Source: Panicum virgatum
Lineage: Eukaryota; Streptophyta; Magnoliopsida; Poales; Poaceae
DNA length: 64,000 nucleotides
Direction: 5' to 3'
Assembly: GCF_016808335.1 (NCBI RefSeq)
Contig: NC_053150.1
Span: 46,155,607 to 46,219,606 of the forward strand
Below the pieces are notes generated by a model. It saw only the letters and a program-made list of their open reading frames with translations. It made no database searches and was not told the DNA's origin. A program made the translations under genes and the position numbers. Every line of letters begins with the position of its first letter. The stretch's first letter is position 1. Shown here piece after piece: positions 24,625-35,790 of this stretch.

Positions 24625-25766
24625 TGAAAGCATCTAGGCCCCTAATTCGAGTTTTGGTAATTAATGACAACGGTTTGTGGATTAACGATTTCATTTGAGA
24701 AGATGAGTATAGGTTGATTCACGGATGAAAGATATTTGGGTGTGAACGTATAGAGTTTTGGAGATGATGAGCAAAGCTCGGGCTCAAGGCAAAGGTATAA
24801 AATAGGGCTTTTGCATTTTACCGGTCACAGGGCGTTTAGTGGATGAAAAGTGACCGGATTTATTGGATAGTTAGCCGTACTATCAAGAGGGGTTATGTAC
24901 TCATGCTTGACGGGTCTTTAGTGCCATTTTGCTCAAAATGTCTAGTTGCATGCATGAGGGCTAACGGCGTTTTGAAAAGTTTTGAAATAGACTAGGTTCG
25001 AGAGCTTACTGAGTAACGGCTAGTTTTTTGAGGGGTGTCTATATATACCCAATGCCCGGCCATTGGGAGGTTCTCTTGGCCATTTGGATAGCATTCTTGA
25101 CACATTAGAGCTAAGGCATCCCTCTCTCACACACACTTGCTTAGATATTACATTTTTGAGAGTGTGAGAGCTTCCTAGTGCATTGCATCAAGAGTTTGAG
25201 CTTTGTGGCATTAGGGAAACTTCAAGCAAGCGTCATCAACTTGTTACTCTTGGGAGTTGCCGCTCCCTAGACGGCTTGGAGAAGTGGATTTCGTGGAGCA
25301 CCTCCAAGGAGATTGTTGAGGAGCCCCGATTTCGGTTGTGAGAGGTTTTGTGCTCACCTCACCGGAGTGGTGAAGAGCAACTCTAGTGGAATCGAGGTGT
25401 GGAGCGGTTCCTTGTTTCAAGCCGGCTCAAGATCAAGAGGTTCTTGATAGAGGAGCGGTTGATTCTTGGAATCCACCTCAACGTGGATTAGGGGTGACCG
25501 GCAAGTCATCGACACCACGGGATAATTTCTTGTGTCAAGCTTGGTTACTTCTCTTGCTCTCTTTAATACTTGCTTTTACTTTGAGCAATTTACTTTACTA
25601 GAGCTTGATTTGTGTCTTGTCACCCTAGGTTGCAAACCCATCTAGAAATAGTAATAGCATGACATAGGGCTTTCCTTTGTTACTAATTAAATTTCTCTAG
25701 TGTTATTGGTTTTAGATTTTAAACCGCCTATTCACCCCCCCTCTAGTCGGTGTTCTTGATCCTACA
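24625..25766 (+). repeat. Copia 3' LTR (1142 bp, palindrome array absent)
   Basis: Nearly identical to 14560-16197 except that it lacks exactly 496 bp. Where the left LTR has TAACGG, the array, then TAACGG, this copy has a single TAACGG followed by CTAGTTTTTTGAGG. The TATATATA box is kept at 25040-25047. Confidence 0.95.
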
Positions 25767-26384
25767 CTCGATCCTTTGAGATATGGAGCTGGACATGTCG
25801 TATAGGACTTAGGAAGCCAACTCTTGAGCTAGAACGAGGTCCGGGCCCCTAATTACCCAGCTCCGGGTACTAGAGCACTCGTTACAGGGTGGTGGAGTGT
25901 GTAGGCTTTGGGTACAGAACCAGCTGAGTGGCTACACAGGACTCCGGACCACCCCAGGAAACAAGCACCCCCTCTCCAGAGCAGGTCCCTAGGGGTTTGG
26001 ACCCCTCTCCCAGCAGCAAGAGGATCCGTATCTGTACGGCAGTCCAGCGACTCAATACGGATCTTAGTTGTAGCAACAAGAGTGGAAGTCCGCGCGAGGG
26101 TTAGAAAGGAAAAATTTCGAGAATCGAAATGCGAAATAAAAATTTGACACAAAGACAGAACTGGGCAAATGTTTCCTTTGCAACTTGATATACATGGCTT
26201 GCGCGATGGATGCCAGAGGCCGGGTTTACGAAGGCATACCTCTACCGCTCTGGGCCACGCGTTAATGCTAGCCGATGGTGCGATGGATGCCAGAGGTCGG
26301 GTTTACGAGGGCGGACCCCAACCGCTCTGAGCCGCACGCTGATTCTGTCTTATTACAAAGGAAAAATTCATTTCCCTGCTCTGC
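25767..26384. other. Gypsy internal non-coding, right of the copia insertion
   Basis: Starts with the second CTCGA. It continues the gypsy spacer downstream (minus strand) of the integrase stop. It includes two related direct repeats around 26210-26330 (GATGGATGCCAGAGG...). No coding sequence supported. Confidence 0.6.
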
Positions 26385-27845
26385 CTAAGTGTAAAACTTA
26401 CGCAGATGCTCTATGTTCCATGGGTTGGGCAGCGGTACTCCATCTTCTCTGGTAAGTCGAACGCATCCGGGCCGGCATACTTCTGTAACCTTGAAGGGCC
26501 CCTCCCAGCTGGGGGAGAGTTTGTTGAGCCCTGCTCGGTTCAGGATCTGCCTTAGGACGAGGTCGCCAGCCCAGAGCTCCCTACTGTGCACGAACCGTTG
26601 ATGATAGCGCCTGAGCGCCTGGTTGTAGCATCCATTTCGGATTGTTGCTCACCACCTTCGTTCGTCAACGAAGTCCACATCGTCGCGCCACTGTTGTTCA
26701 TGCATGTATTCGTCAAAAGTCTGGACCCGGGGTGAGCCCAGGTGAATTTCTAGGGGAAGGCATGCTTCAGTCCCATAGACCAGGAAGAATGGAGTCTCCC
26801 CGGTGGCTCGGCTGGGTGTGGTCCGGTTGCCCCACAGTACGCACGGAAGCTCATCAACCCATTTGGCACCATGCTTCTTCAAGCAGTTGTAGGTGCGGGT
26901 CTTGAGTCCCTTGAGGATCTCTGCATTCGCTCTCTGAACCTGACCATTGCTGCGGGGATGTGCCACGGACGCAAAGCATAGCTGGATGCCGATGTCCTCG
27001 CAGTACTCCTGGAAGAGTCTGCTTTTGAATTGGGTCCCATTGTCTGCGATGATGCGGTTTGGGACGCCAAATCTGCACACAATGGACTTAAGGAATGCGA
27101 CTGCTGACTTTTTGGTGATGTTCACCACAGGGGTAACCTCCGGCCACTTTATGAACTTGTCGATGGCGACGTAGAGGAACCGGTACCCGCCGATGGCCCG
27201 GGGGAATGGCCCCAGGATATCCACGGCCCACACAGCGAATGGCCCTGAGGGCGGGATCATTTGCAGAGTTTGAGCTGGTGTGTGTATTTGCTTTGCATGG
27301 AACTGGCATGCTTTGCAGGACTTTACCAGCTCAGCCGCATCCTGGAGTGCTGTCGGCCAGTAGAAGCCATGCCGAAAGGCCTTGCCAACAAGCGTGCGAG
27401 ATGAGGAATGATTTCCACACTCGCCTCCATGAATCTCCGCGAGCAACTCGCGGCCCTCTCCCTAGGAAATGCACCGCATGAGGATACCATTGGCGCCACG
27501 ACGGTAGAGATCCCCTTCTACCACCGCGTAGTGTTTAGCCAAACATACTATGCGCTTAGCGGACACATCGTCATCAGGAAGGATATTATCTTTCAGGTAG
27601 TCCCGGATCTCAGAGATCCATGCATCGGGAGCTCCCTGAGCAGGTGGGAGTGGCTCGACGAGGTCTCCAGGATCCTCGACAGAGCTCACAACCCACGGCG
27701 GGCACCACAGGTGGAATACCGCCGAGTCCGCTAACTTCGAGGTGTTAGCTTGATCCCCTTCACCCACTTTGGCAGGTTGGGCGGTAGGTCTCAGCAGCCG
27801 TCTTTCGAAGACGCCCTCGGGCACGTATGCCCAGGTAGAGATCAT
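26385..27845 (-). pseudogene. Gypsy integrase, with catalytic Glu replaced and two stops
   Basis: One frame from 27845 down to 26385. It holds a zinc-binding HHCC part (HGGECGNH, then CKACQFHAKQ), the catalytic core (WAVDILGPFP, ADNGTQFKSRLF) and a C-terminal chromodomain-free tail (WEGPFKVTEV). The frame is cut by TAG at 27462 and TGA at 26649. In the core the D-D-35-E glutamate position reads Q (NGQVQRAN instead of the family's NGQVERAN), so the protein should lack strand-transfer activity. Confidence 0.85.
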
Positions 27846-29881
27846 CTGCTGCTGAGTTGAGTTCGCGGGGAATATGTTGCAGTTCCAAGGCGTCGAAATC
27901 CTTCTCGAGCTTCCTCACGTGGATGAGGTATGCTGCGAGCTGGGGATTGTTGCAGCTGCAATCCCCTCGGATCTGCTTGATGATTAGCTGAGAGTCCCCC
28001 TTCACCAGAAGCTGCCGGACCCCCAGAGACAGGGCTTGTGTCAGGCCAAAGATCAGAGCTTCGTGCTCTGTCATGTTGTTGGTGGCCTTGAACTCAAGGT
28101 GCACCATGTACTTCAGCTGATCTCCGTTTGGGTCGATGAGGACCACCCCAGCTCCGGCCCACTTTTTGCGGACGGACCTGTTGAAGAAGAGTGTCCGGTG
28201 GGGCTCGGTGAAGACTGGTGTCCTGATTTCCGGCTCCGGGGGTCCGGCGTTGAAGTCCGGACCCCCAGAATTGCTTGGGGAAGGAGTCCATTCTGCTATG
28301 AAGTCAGCTAGGATTTGGCTTTTGACCGCATGGCGAGGCTGGAAGTCCAGTTGGAACTCAGCCAACTCTGCTGCCCACTTGGCGATATTGCCTGTGGCGT
28401 TGGTTTTGTGTAGGATCGCTCTCAGTGGGTAAGAGGTCACTACAACAACTCGGTGTGCCTGAAAGTAGCGGCGCAGTTTTCTGGACGCAATAAGTATGGC
28501 ATAGATAAGCTTATGCGTCTCCAGATACCTGGCCTTTATCTCGTGGAGGACTTCACTGATGTAGTAGACCGGCTTCTGGACGGTCCGGACCCTGGCGACC
28601 GGGTCCAGTTCATCTTTTTCCACCACATCAGGTCCTTTGGGCCCCCAGCGGTTCTGGGTTCCCACTGGGACGAGGCTCCTCCGGACCCCCTTGTCCGGGG
28701 TCCGGACCTTCAGATAGAGGTGAGGCTGACGGGCCCCCATGTCCGGGGTCCGGCTCACCATCCTTGGCCGGGGAGACCCTGGTGTCCCCCTGGCGAGCTT
28801 GCTCCGTCCTCTCGGTGACCAGCACCATGCTGACCGCTTCTGCAGACGCAGCAAGATACAGAAACAACGTCTCACCGGGCTCTGGAGCCACCAATACTGG
28901 CAGCGAGGTGAGATGCCGCTTCAGCTCCTGGAAGGCTTGCGCAGCCTCTGTGGTCCAAGAGAATGGACCGGACCTTCTCAACAGCTTGAAGAAAGGGAGG
29001 GCCCTCTCAGCCAGCCTCGATATGAAGCGGCTAAGAGCGGCGAGAGATCTAGTAAGCTTCTGGACGTCCTTGATGCGGCCAGGAGGCCTCATCGCCTCGA
29101 TCGCCTTGATCTTGGCTGGGTTTGCTTCGATGCCTCGATGTGAGACCAGGAAACCCAGTAGCTTCCCTGCCGAGACGCTGAAGATGCATTTCTCGGGATT
29201 CAGCTTCGTGCACGTGGCGCGCAGTCGGTCGAAGACGAGGGACAGGTCCTCCACTAGTGTTGACCCTACCTTAGTCTTGACCACAATGTCATCGACATAC
29301 ACCTCAACAATATCTCTAATTAGATTACAAAATGTTTTGTTCATAGCCCGTACAAACGTGGGTAAGGCATTCCTCAGACCATATGGCATGACAATATAGC
29401 AATAAAGCCCATCTACTGTTACAAAAGCAGTATGCTTCCTATCCTCTCTAGACATCTGAATCTGGTGGAAACCAGAGTATGCATCTAGGAAAGACAAAAG
29501 GTCACACCCGGAGGTGGAGTCCACGATCTGGTTGATACGTGGAAGAGGATAGGGGTCTCTAGGACATGCCTTGTTGAGGCTAGTGTAGTCGATGCACATC
29601 CGATGCTTCCCATTGGCCTTTGGGACGACGACCGGATTGGCCAACCACTCGGGGTGGTGGACCTCCTCGATGAAGCCAGCGTGTAGGAGCTTGCGGACTT
29701 CTTCACGGATGAAGTTCTGCCGCTCCACGGACTGCTTCTGAGGTTTCTGGCGCACCGGCGTGGCGTCGGGGTAGATCCTCAGATTGTGCTCGATCACTTC
29801 CCTGTGGATCCCGGGCATCTGTGACGGTTCCCAGGCGAACACATCCACATTTGCCCGGAGGAAAGCGATGAGCGCGTCTTC
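27846..29881 (-). pseudogene. Gypsy reverse transcriptase and RNase H, frameshifted
   Basis: The RT frame covers 29881-28628 (DVFAWEPSQMPGI, LDAYSGFHQIQM, active site YVDDIVVKT). A frameshift between about 28800 and 28560 moves RNase H into another frame (28875-27760: KPVYYISEVLH, then a TEHEAL block). A further shift leads into integrase. The RNase H first catalytic aspartate appears changed: the site reads FFNRSVRKK where the family has FFDGS. RT motifs are intact. Confidence 0.85.
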
Positions 29882-30697
29882 CTATTTCTCCTCCAGGTTT
29901 CCCGCGATGCGGGTGGTCCTGGAGGAGTCCGCTCCGATCTGCACCGTCTTCATGGGAACATCGTCCGGATCAGATGGCTGAACCCTGGGAGCCTTTGCAG
30001 GCGCCCTGGGTTGCGAGGTGGATGGGTCCTCCTCGGAACGTGCAGTCTCTGTCGCCAGAGCATGCAGTCTCTCAACTGCAGTGACGGCAGCGGTGCGGTC
30101 ACCCCGCACGGTGAGGACACCGGCAGGGGAAGGCATCTTCAAGACCAAATACCCGTAATGGGCAATGGCCATGAAGCGATAGAGTGCCGGCCGGCCAATG
30201 ATGGCGTTGAACGGGAGGTTCACCTCCGCAACATCGAACTGAACGCTCTCTGTGCGGAAGTTCTCCTCGGTCCCGAACGTGACCGGCAGTTTGATGCTCC
30301 CCAGAGGAAACAACGGATGTGGGCCCACTCCGGAGAATGGGCGAGAGGGAGTCAGCTTGGACTCCGGGATCTGCAGCTGCTTGAACGCTGCATAGCTGAT
30401 GACGTTGAGGCCAGCCCCACCGTCTATCAGCACGTGATAGAGCCTGACGTTTGATATGACGGGGGCGGTGACTCGAGGTAGTACACCAGCCCCGGCCATG
30501 TTCTCCGGGTAGTCGGATGGCCCGAATGAGATGGTGGTGTTCATCCACCTTTGGTGCGGCGCTGCCTTCGGGACCCCCGGCTTCACCGAAAGGACTTCAC
30601 GGTGAAGGGTCTTCACGTCCCGCCGGGAGACAAGCTCCCAGCTTCCGCCGTACATTACGTGACAGTCAGCGGCGCTGTGGCGAGCGGTGGGATGCAC
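29882..30697 (-). pseudogene. Gypsy aspartic protease region
   Basis: Same frame as gag and RT. It contains the retroviral-type protease loop VLIDGGAGLNVIS and the later IIGRPALYRF segment. It ends in TAG at 29882-29884, after which the frame continues straight into RT. The beginning overlaps the Gag zinc-finger tail (CPVHPTARHSAADCH). Confidence 0.85.
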
Positions 30698-32062
30698 TGG
30701 GCACGAACCTCCGCTGCCACCTTTCTGGCGTGGGCGTTTGCCATGCGCATTCTGGCCCCCAGCCGCTGCCGCAGCAGCTGGTGCTGCTGCAGCCGGTGAC
30801 GCTGCTGCGACGGCTGGTCCGCCAGGTTGCGGCTCCCCGCGACTCTAGTTTTTGTTCTTCTTCTTCTTCTTGTCACCGCCCTGAGCGGTAGCACCGGAGC
30901 CACCAGCTTTGGCGTCTCCGTCTTGGGGGGCTGAGTGCCATGCGCGGCCCTCAGCGGCCCTGACACACTTGTCTGCCAGGGAGAAAAGCGTGGTAACGCT
31001 TTCCACCTCGTGCGTCGCCAGCTTCTCGAGCATCTTCTCATCACGTACCCTCTGTCGGAAAGCGGTGATAATAGATGCGTTAGAGATACGAGGATTGGTA
31101 CCCCGTACCTTGGTGAAGCGCGAGATGAATGCCCGGAGCGTCTCCCCGGGCTTCTACCTCACGGCGTGGAGGTGAGCCTCCACACCATGCTGCTGGTACG
31201 CACTGGCGAAGTTCGCCATGAACCTCGCACAGAGCTCTTCCCAGGACTGTATCGTCCCAGGAGTAAGGTTCATGAGCCAAGTCTGGGCTGGCCCGGTCAA
31301 GGCTACATGAAAGTAGCTCGCCATGACAGTGCTATTACCACCAGCTGCTGTGATGGCGATAACGTACACCTGCAGGAATTCCGACGGGTTAGTGGTGCCG
31401 TCGTACTTCTCCGGCAGGTGCGGGCGGAACTTGGACGGCCATGCCACTGCGCGGAGGTGATCTGACAGCGCAGCGTAGCCCACCCCAGCCACCGGGGTAC
31501 CCACCTGTATCCGGGTGTTCACCGGAGGCTTGGGCGCTGCCATGTCCAAGACGGCGTTGAGGTTGCGGCCCTCAATGTTGAGACGGCGCTCTCGCGCCCT
31601 CTCCACGGAGATGCGGGTATCCTCACCCGCACGCCTGCGGTTGAGCTCCGCCCGCAGGTCTTCTGTTCGTGCACCCCTCACTATGGGGGAGCGCACGGAT
31701 GCCGACGCACCGCCCTGGCGCCGGTGGTAGGGTACCACCGCATTGCCAGGCGGAGGTCGTCCCCCAGTCCTTGCAGAACTGGGGGAGGCCTGAGCCAGAT
31801 GGAGGAGATGGTCAACGTCATCCCGCTACTGCCTCAGGGCGTCTGGCGAGACTGCAGCAGCCGGGGGGTTGCGAAGCACCTCCCTAGCCGCCGCCAGCGC
31901 TCTGCCGCTCGCAGCTTGTGAGGGGGACCTTGACGGGCGCCCTGACTATTGCCGGCGAGCAGCACGCGCCGCCGCCGACGGTGGCTGCTCCACAGGCACG
32001 GTTGCCCCTGGAGCATGAAGGCGAGAGGCGTGTAGCATGGACGATGCCATGCCCTCTGTCAT
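30698..32062 (-). pseudogene. Gypsy Gag, interrupted by four TAG stops
   Basis: From ATG 32062 the Gag frame runs in the same phase as protease and RT. It includes the capsid core (KYDGTTNPSEFLQVYV, MANFASAYQQ), a basic KKKKKNKN stretch and an alanine-rich tail. Stops in this frame are at 31946-31948, 31826-31828, 31154-31156 and 30845-30847, all TAG. A fifth TAG ends the protease part. Confidence 0.8.
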
Positions 32063-32123
32063 CTCCACGTCGTCCACACGAACCATGGAGACGAGGAAGA
32101 GATGAACTGTGACCAGCTAAATC

Positions 32124-32143
32124 CCCCTACATGGCGCGCCAAA
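32124..32143 (-). other. Gypsy primer binding site region
   Basis: Read on the minus strand, TTTGGCGCGCCATGTAGGGG follows the 5' LTR directly. The TGGCGC start is typical of grass gypsy primer binding sites. I do not assign the tRNA. Confidence 0.6.
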
Positions 32144-33261
32144 TGTCGTGGTATGGCAAACCACAGCCGGGTGGCGGAATGCACCCGCCTAAGCCCAGAG
32201 GGTGAGTACTCGGGGGTTAGCTAGGACTAGTTCGATCTCGCTCAAGAACACCAAGAACACGATGAACACACCGGATTTAGAGTGGTTCGGGCCGCCGGAG
32301 CGTAATACCCTACGTCCACTGTGTGCTGTATTACTCTAGACTGAAGAGTTTGGAGCGGAGTCCCGCGTGCGTCTGAGTGTGCTCTGGATAGCTTGAGAGA
32401 GCTTGAGCGCTTGAGCGCTTTCCGAGAGTCCTGTGGAGCGAGAGCCTCCCCTTTATATCTCAAGGGAGGCGCGTACATGGCTGCTGGGTCCCCGACAAGT
32501 GGGCCCAACGATATAGTATAAAATAATGTACTGTTCATACATTATGGCGTCGCAGGCGAAGGAGATCTCTCTCCTGGATTTACTTGCCTGCTCTTGGAAT
32601 CCCCCGTTCAGCATGTCCAGGCGCTGTCTTGTCGAAACGGCGCCAGGCGTAGCTAGCGGCGTCGCCTGCCACGTAGCTGAACGGGCCGTGTAGCTGGCGG
32701 CGTAGGCGGCATGATGGAAAAGTGTTGTGCCATCGTATCCCATTAATGCGGCAGACGGGCTCTGCGCGGGTGTGGCACAGGTGGCTGCACTGTGTACATC
32801 GGTAAAACGCGGTCTGCAGTGAGACCTGACAAAGGCTGCCCCGCGTGCCGCGGTGGCAGAGCACGCCTCAACCACCCGCATTGAATGTGGTGGGTGGGCG
32901 AGCCTTCTAGTGGAAGACCCGCGCCCGCACCCGTACCTGCAGGACACGTGGAGCCTCCAGACCCCCCGGCGGTATGCTGGTTCTATGTGCATGGAGGTTC
33001 GGACAGTCGCAGGGGGGGGTCCCGGACCCTTATGGGTCCGGGCCCCCGGCTGTTGGTTCAGAGCTTTCCCTCCTCGGGGACACGTGGCGTCGCCGGACCC
33101 GTCCCAGAGCTGGGAGTGGGTCCGGGGCCATTGGCCTGGTGAGGTAGGAGCCTGACCCGTGGGGCCCGGCTGCTCCGCCCTTATGGCGTTAGTCGCGGAT
33201 GACTATGCGAGTCCTGCCTTGTTGCAGTAGAAGTGAGTATCCCTACTTCAGAGTACCGACA
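32144..33261 (-). repeat. Gypsy 5' LTR
   Basis: 1118 bp copy of 9259-10365. On the minus strand a TATAAAGG-type box lies at about 32452-32459. The right flank is GTGAT, against GTGAG at the left border of the element. Confidence 0.9.
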
Positions 33262-33409
33262 GTGATATTGTTGAGCGCCTTGCTCAACTGCTGCATGTCC
33301 TTTGAGTTAGACGCCGTCGTGGCGGCGGTGCAGGAGTCCCTCCGGCGGCGCGGCGGAGGAGGGGGTCCGTGGCTCGCTGCGTATGAGAGGGGTGCCGAGG
33401 GGCCCGCGG
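33262..33409 (-). pseudogene. HYPK-like exon, 5' part (split by the gypsy element)
   Basis: On the minus strand it reads SNSKDMQQLSKALNNIT up to the insertion site and joins in frame, across the 24 kb element, with YHVEDRQFDSSQVQS at 9208-9258. Upstream the frame is proline/arginine-rich and stays open to the hAT-like element. Beyond that, an in-frame ATG can be placed about 45 bp further in the GC-rich flank near 34480. HYPK binds the NatA acetyltransferase; this copy cannot make it. Confidence 0.55.
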
Positions 33410-33417
33410 CTTGCGCC

Positions 33418-34438
33418 TAGGGATGGCAATGGATTTTATCCGCGCGGATACCTGTTTCATATACCCGTACCCGCGACACAACATCCATGCCCGTATCCGC
33501 GCCCGCCACCCGCAACGGTCACAAAATCATGCCCGAACCCGCTATCCGCGGGTATCCCGTGCCCACGGGCACACCCGTGTACCAGCAGATGGGTGCCGGG
33601 CGGCCGGGGGAATCCGGCGCGAGCACGGTTCCTGGGAGAAGGAAGGGGGACGGCGGCGGCGTGCGGTCTGGAGGAGGGGATGGCGGCGTGTGCATTTGGA
33701 GGCCGGAGGGGCTCCATCGCCGGCAGGGAGGAAGGTGGCGGCGCCCGCATGGAGGAGAGGACTGGAGGAGGAGGCGGTGCCCGCATCCCGCAGGGAGGAG
33801 GCGGCGGCGGCACCACCCATACCCCAGCAGGGAGGAGGGCAGCGGCGCCCGCACCCAGCAGGGAGGAGGAGGAGGAGGAGACGGCGGCACTAGCTGGGCC
33901 GAAGAGGAGCCGAGGGGGTGGCGCGTCGCTCACGCAGGCGCCTGGAAGGGGGCAGCAGTGGGGCCTCCTGGGCGCCGCCGCCAGGGGGAGGTGGGAGGAG
34001 GGCAGCGGCACCCGTACCCAGCCAGGGAGGAGGAGGAGACGGCGGCACTAGTTGGGCCGAAGAGGAGCCGAGGGGGTGGCGCGCCGCTCACGCAGGCGCC
34101 TGGAAGGGGGCAGCGGCGGGGCCTCCTGGGCGCCGCCGCCAGGGGCAGTAGGAGGTGGCGGTCAGGAGTGGATCTGAGGAGGAGAGGTGGGTGGGATGGG
34201 GAAACCCTAATTCGAATTTATATATCCTGGAATTTTTGACCCCACATGTCAGCTTCTAAAGCGGGTTGGCGGATTTACGGGTGCGGATATCATTTTTTCA
34301 TGCCCGCGAGCAGATACCCATCGGGTTTAAAGTCAGACCCGTGCCCGTACCCGTGGGCACAAATTTAAACCCGTACCCGCGCCCGTCGGGTTTACTATCC
34401 GCGGGTACGCGGATAATTCATACCCGTTGCCATCTTTA
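33418..34438. mobile_element. Non-autonomous hAT-like element
   Basis: Terminal inverted repeats TAGGGATGGCAATGG (left) and, reverse-complemented, TAAAGATGGCAACGGG (right), with subterminal CCGCGGGTA-type repeats at both ends. An 8-bp duplication CTTGCGCC/CTCGCGCC (33410-33417, 34439-34446) matches at 7 of 8 bases. The interior is extremely GC-rich with a ~158-bp tandem duplication (unit starts near 33881 and 34039). The many long open frames inside are compositional; I see no transposase. Confidence 0.7.
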
Positions 34439-34446
34439 CTCGCGCC

Positions 34447-34914
34447 CTAGCTGCGGGGCATCGAAGAGGCTCCCGCGGCATGCCAGAGGAGGGGGCCGCG
34501 GCTCGCGGCGAAGAAGGCGGATGCCGAGGGGCCGCGACTCGGGTCGGTCGTAGAGGAGGGGGAGGGCCGCGGCTCGCGGGTCTTGGCCCTTGGGCCTTCG
34601 CGAGGGGATATGGTATCGGTGATGGCGAGCGCTGGCGGAGGGCGACAGCAGTGCGCGGTGGGGCGGAGGGAGGGGGGTTCAGATCGACGGTGGAGCGCAG
34701 GTGCGGAAGGGGGCGGGGTGGTAGGCGTGCGAGCGTTGCGGGAGGGCGCTAGTGCGGAGCGAGCCATGGTCCCGCTGGTGGACGATGAGTTACGTGTTTT
34801 TTTAGTAGTAGAGATAGAGATGGGCAGTTGGCAGGTTCATCGACGAGCGAGCTCGTGTGTTGCTTGCTATAATAACTGTTGTAACTCGTACGGAGTAACG
34901 CGCGAGAGGTTTTC
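34447..34914. other. GC-rich flank, possible 5' region of the HYPK-like gene
   Basis: High GC on both strands with open frames by composition. It lies upstream (minus strand) of the HYPK-like exon and may be its first coding part plus promoter. No domain seen. Confidence 0.3.
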
Positions 34915-35251
34915 GGCGCGTTTAGTTCCAAAAATTTTCAACTCCAAATTTGTGTCTCTTCCTTTGGACACGTGTATGGAGTACTAAATGTAGTTAAACA
35001 ACAAAACTAATTGCACAGTTTGAATGTACACGGTGAGATTAATCTTTTGAGCCTAATTAGTGTATGATTAGCCATAAGTGCTACAGTAACCCACTTGTGC
35101 TAATGATGCAGTCAAAGGCCTCAAAAGATTCGTCTCGCGGTTTCCAGATGAGTTCTGAAATTAGTTTTTTAATTAGTGTCCGAAAAATCCTTCCGACATC
35201 TGGTCAAACTGTTGATTTGACAAAAAAAATAGTTTGGGAACTAAACGCGCC
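34915..35251. mobile_element. MITE, GGCGCGTTTAGTTCC family
   Basis: Perfect inverted ends GGCGCGTTTAGTTCC / GGAACTAAACGCGCC. The internal AGTGCTACAGTAACCCA block is shared with the copy at 37480. No clear target duplication here. Confidence 0.75.
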
Positions 35252-35562
35252 ATTTGGTTTTGGAAAAAAGGAGAAAAAAAGGAAGAGTCCAGAGTACACG
35301 GCATGCACAAACTTTTATACTGTTTCTTCTAAAGAAACTTTTTATGGCGTGTTCTCAATTTGAATGGGGAGCTCTCTAATCGTATTACTTGTCGTGATTG
35401 TAATAATTTCCAAAATCTATGGAATTTAACTCCCACCATTTCGCGGCGGTACAAAGAGCAGACCCGGTCTCCGGCTACGCAACTTGCAGGAAGCTTCTGA
35501 AAGGAAGCGAAGCTAACATACTCGTACGTGTAGTTTACAAAATGGCGACTGATGTTTTCAGC

Positions 35563-35790
35563 ATGTGTTTAGTTGGTGAAAAATTTTGAGTTTTGGTACT
35601 GTAGTACATTTCGTTGTTACTTGTCAAATGATGTCTAATTATAGACTAATTATGTTTAAAAGATTCAGCTCGTGCTAATCAGTTAGACTGTATAATTAGT
35701 TTTTTCCAACTACATTTAATACTCCATATATGTGTCCAAAGATTCGATGTGATGGGTACACTACAATTTTTTTTGGAACTAAACAGGACC
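35563..35790. mobile_element. Degenerate MITE of the GTTTAGTT type
   Basis: Left end TGTGTTTAGTTGG and right end GGAACTAAACAGGACC, with the characteristic internal TAATACTCCATATATGTGTCC block. Borders are approximate. Confidence 0.5.

Larger units (their letters stand above)
14560..25766 (+). mobile_element. Ty1/copia LTR retrotransposon, Sirevirus type
   Basis: LTRs at 14560-16197 and 24625-25766 begin TGAAAG and end CCTACA. The element is bounded by a perfect 5-bp target duplication CTCGA (14555-14559, 25767-25771). Order on the plus strand: LTR, tRNA-iMet PBS, gag, protease, integrase, RT-RNase H, a third ORF, PPT, LTR. A long gag with two zinc knuckles, an extra ORF after pol and a repeated purine tract support the Sirevirus lineage. 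The LTRs differ by only a handful of substitutions outside one 496-bp length difference, so insertion is recent. It interrupts the gypsy element between the end of pol and the antisense ORF. Confidence 0.95.
9259..33261 (-). mobile_element. Ty3/gypsy LTR retrotransposon, Tat-like, with nested copia
   Basis: The two LTRs (9259-10365, 32144-33261) begin TGTCG and end CGACA, and flank an internal region coded on the minus strand. Near-matching 5-bp flanks (GTGAG left, GTGAT right) look like a target duplication with one change. After removing the nested copia element the size is about 12.8 kb. The order on the minus strand is LTR, PBS, gag, protease, RT, RNase H, integrase, then an ORF in antisense orientation, then PPT and LTR. 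An antisense ORF between pol and the 3' LTR is known from grass Tat-lineage elements such as RIRE2 and Grande. The polyprotein is broken by several stops and frameshifts, so the copy is not autonomous. Confidence 0.9.

Noticed and set aside
33383..34239. Open frames of up to 250 codons in the hAT-like element
   Set aside because: They overlap in several frames, are low-complexity Gly/Arg, and the DNA is tandemly duplicated.
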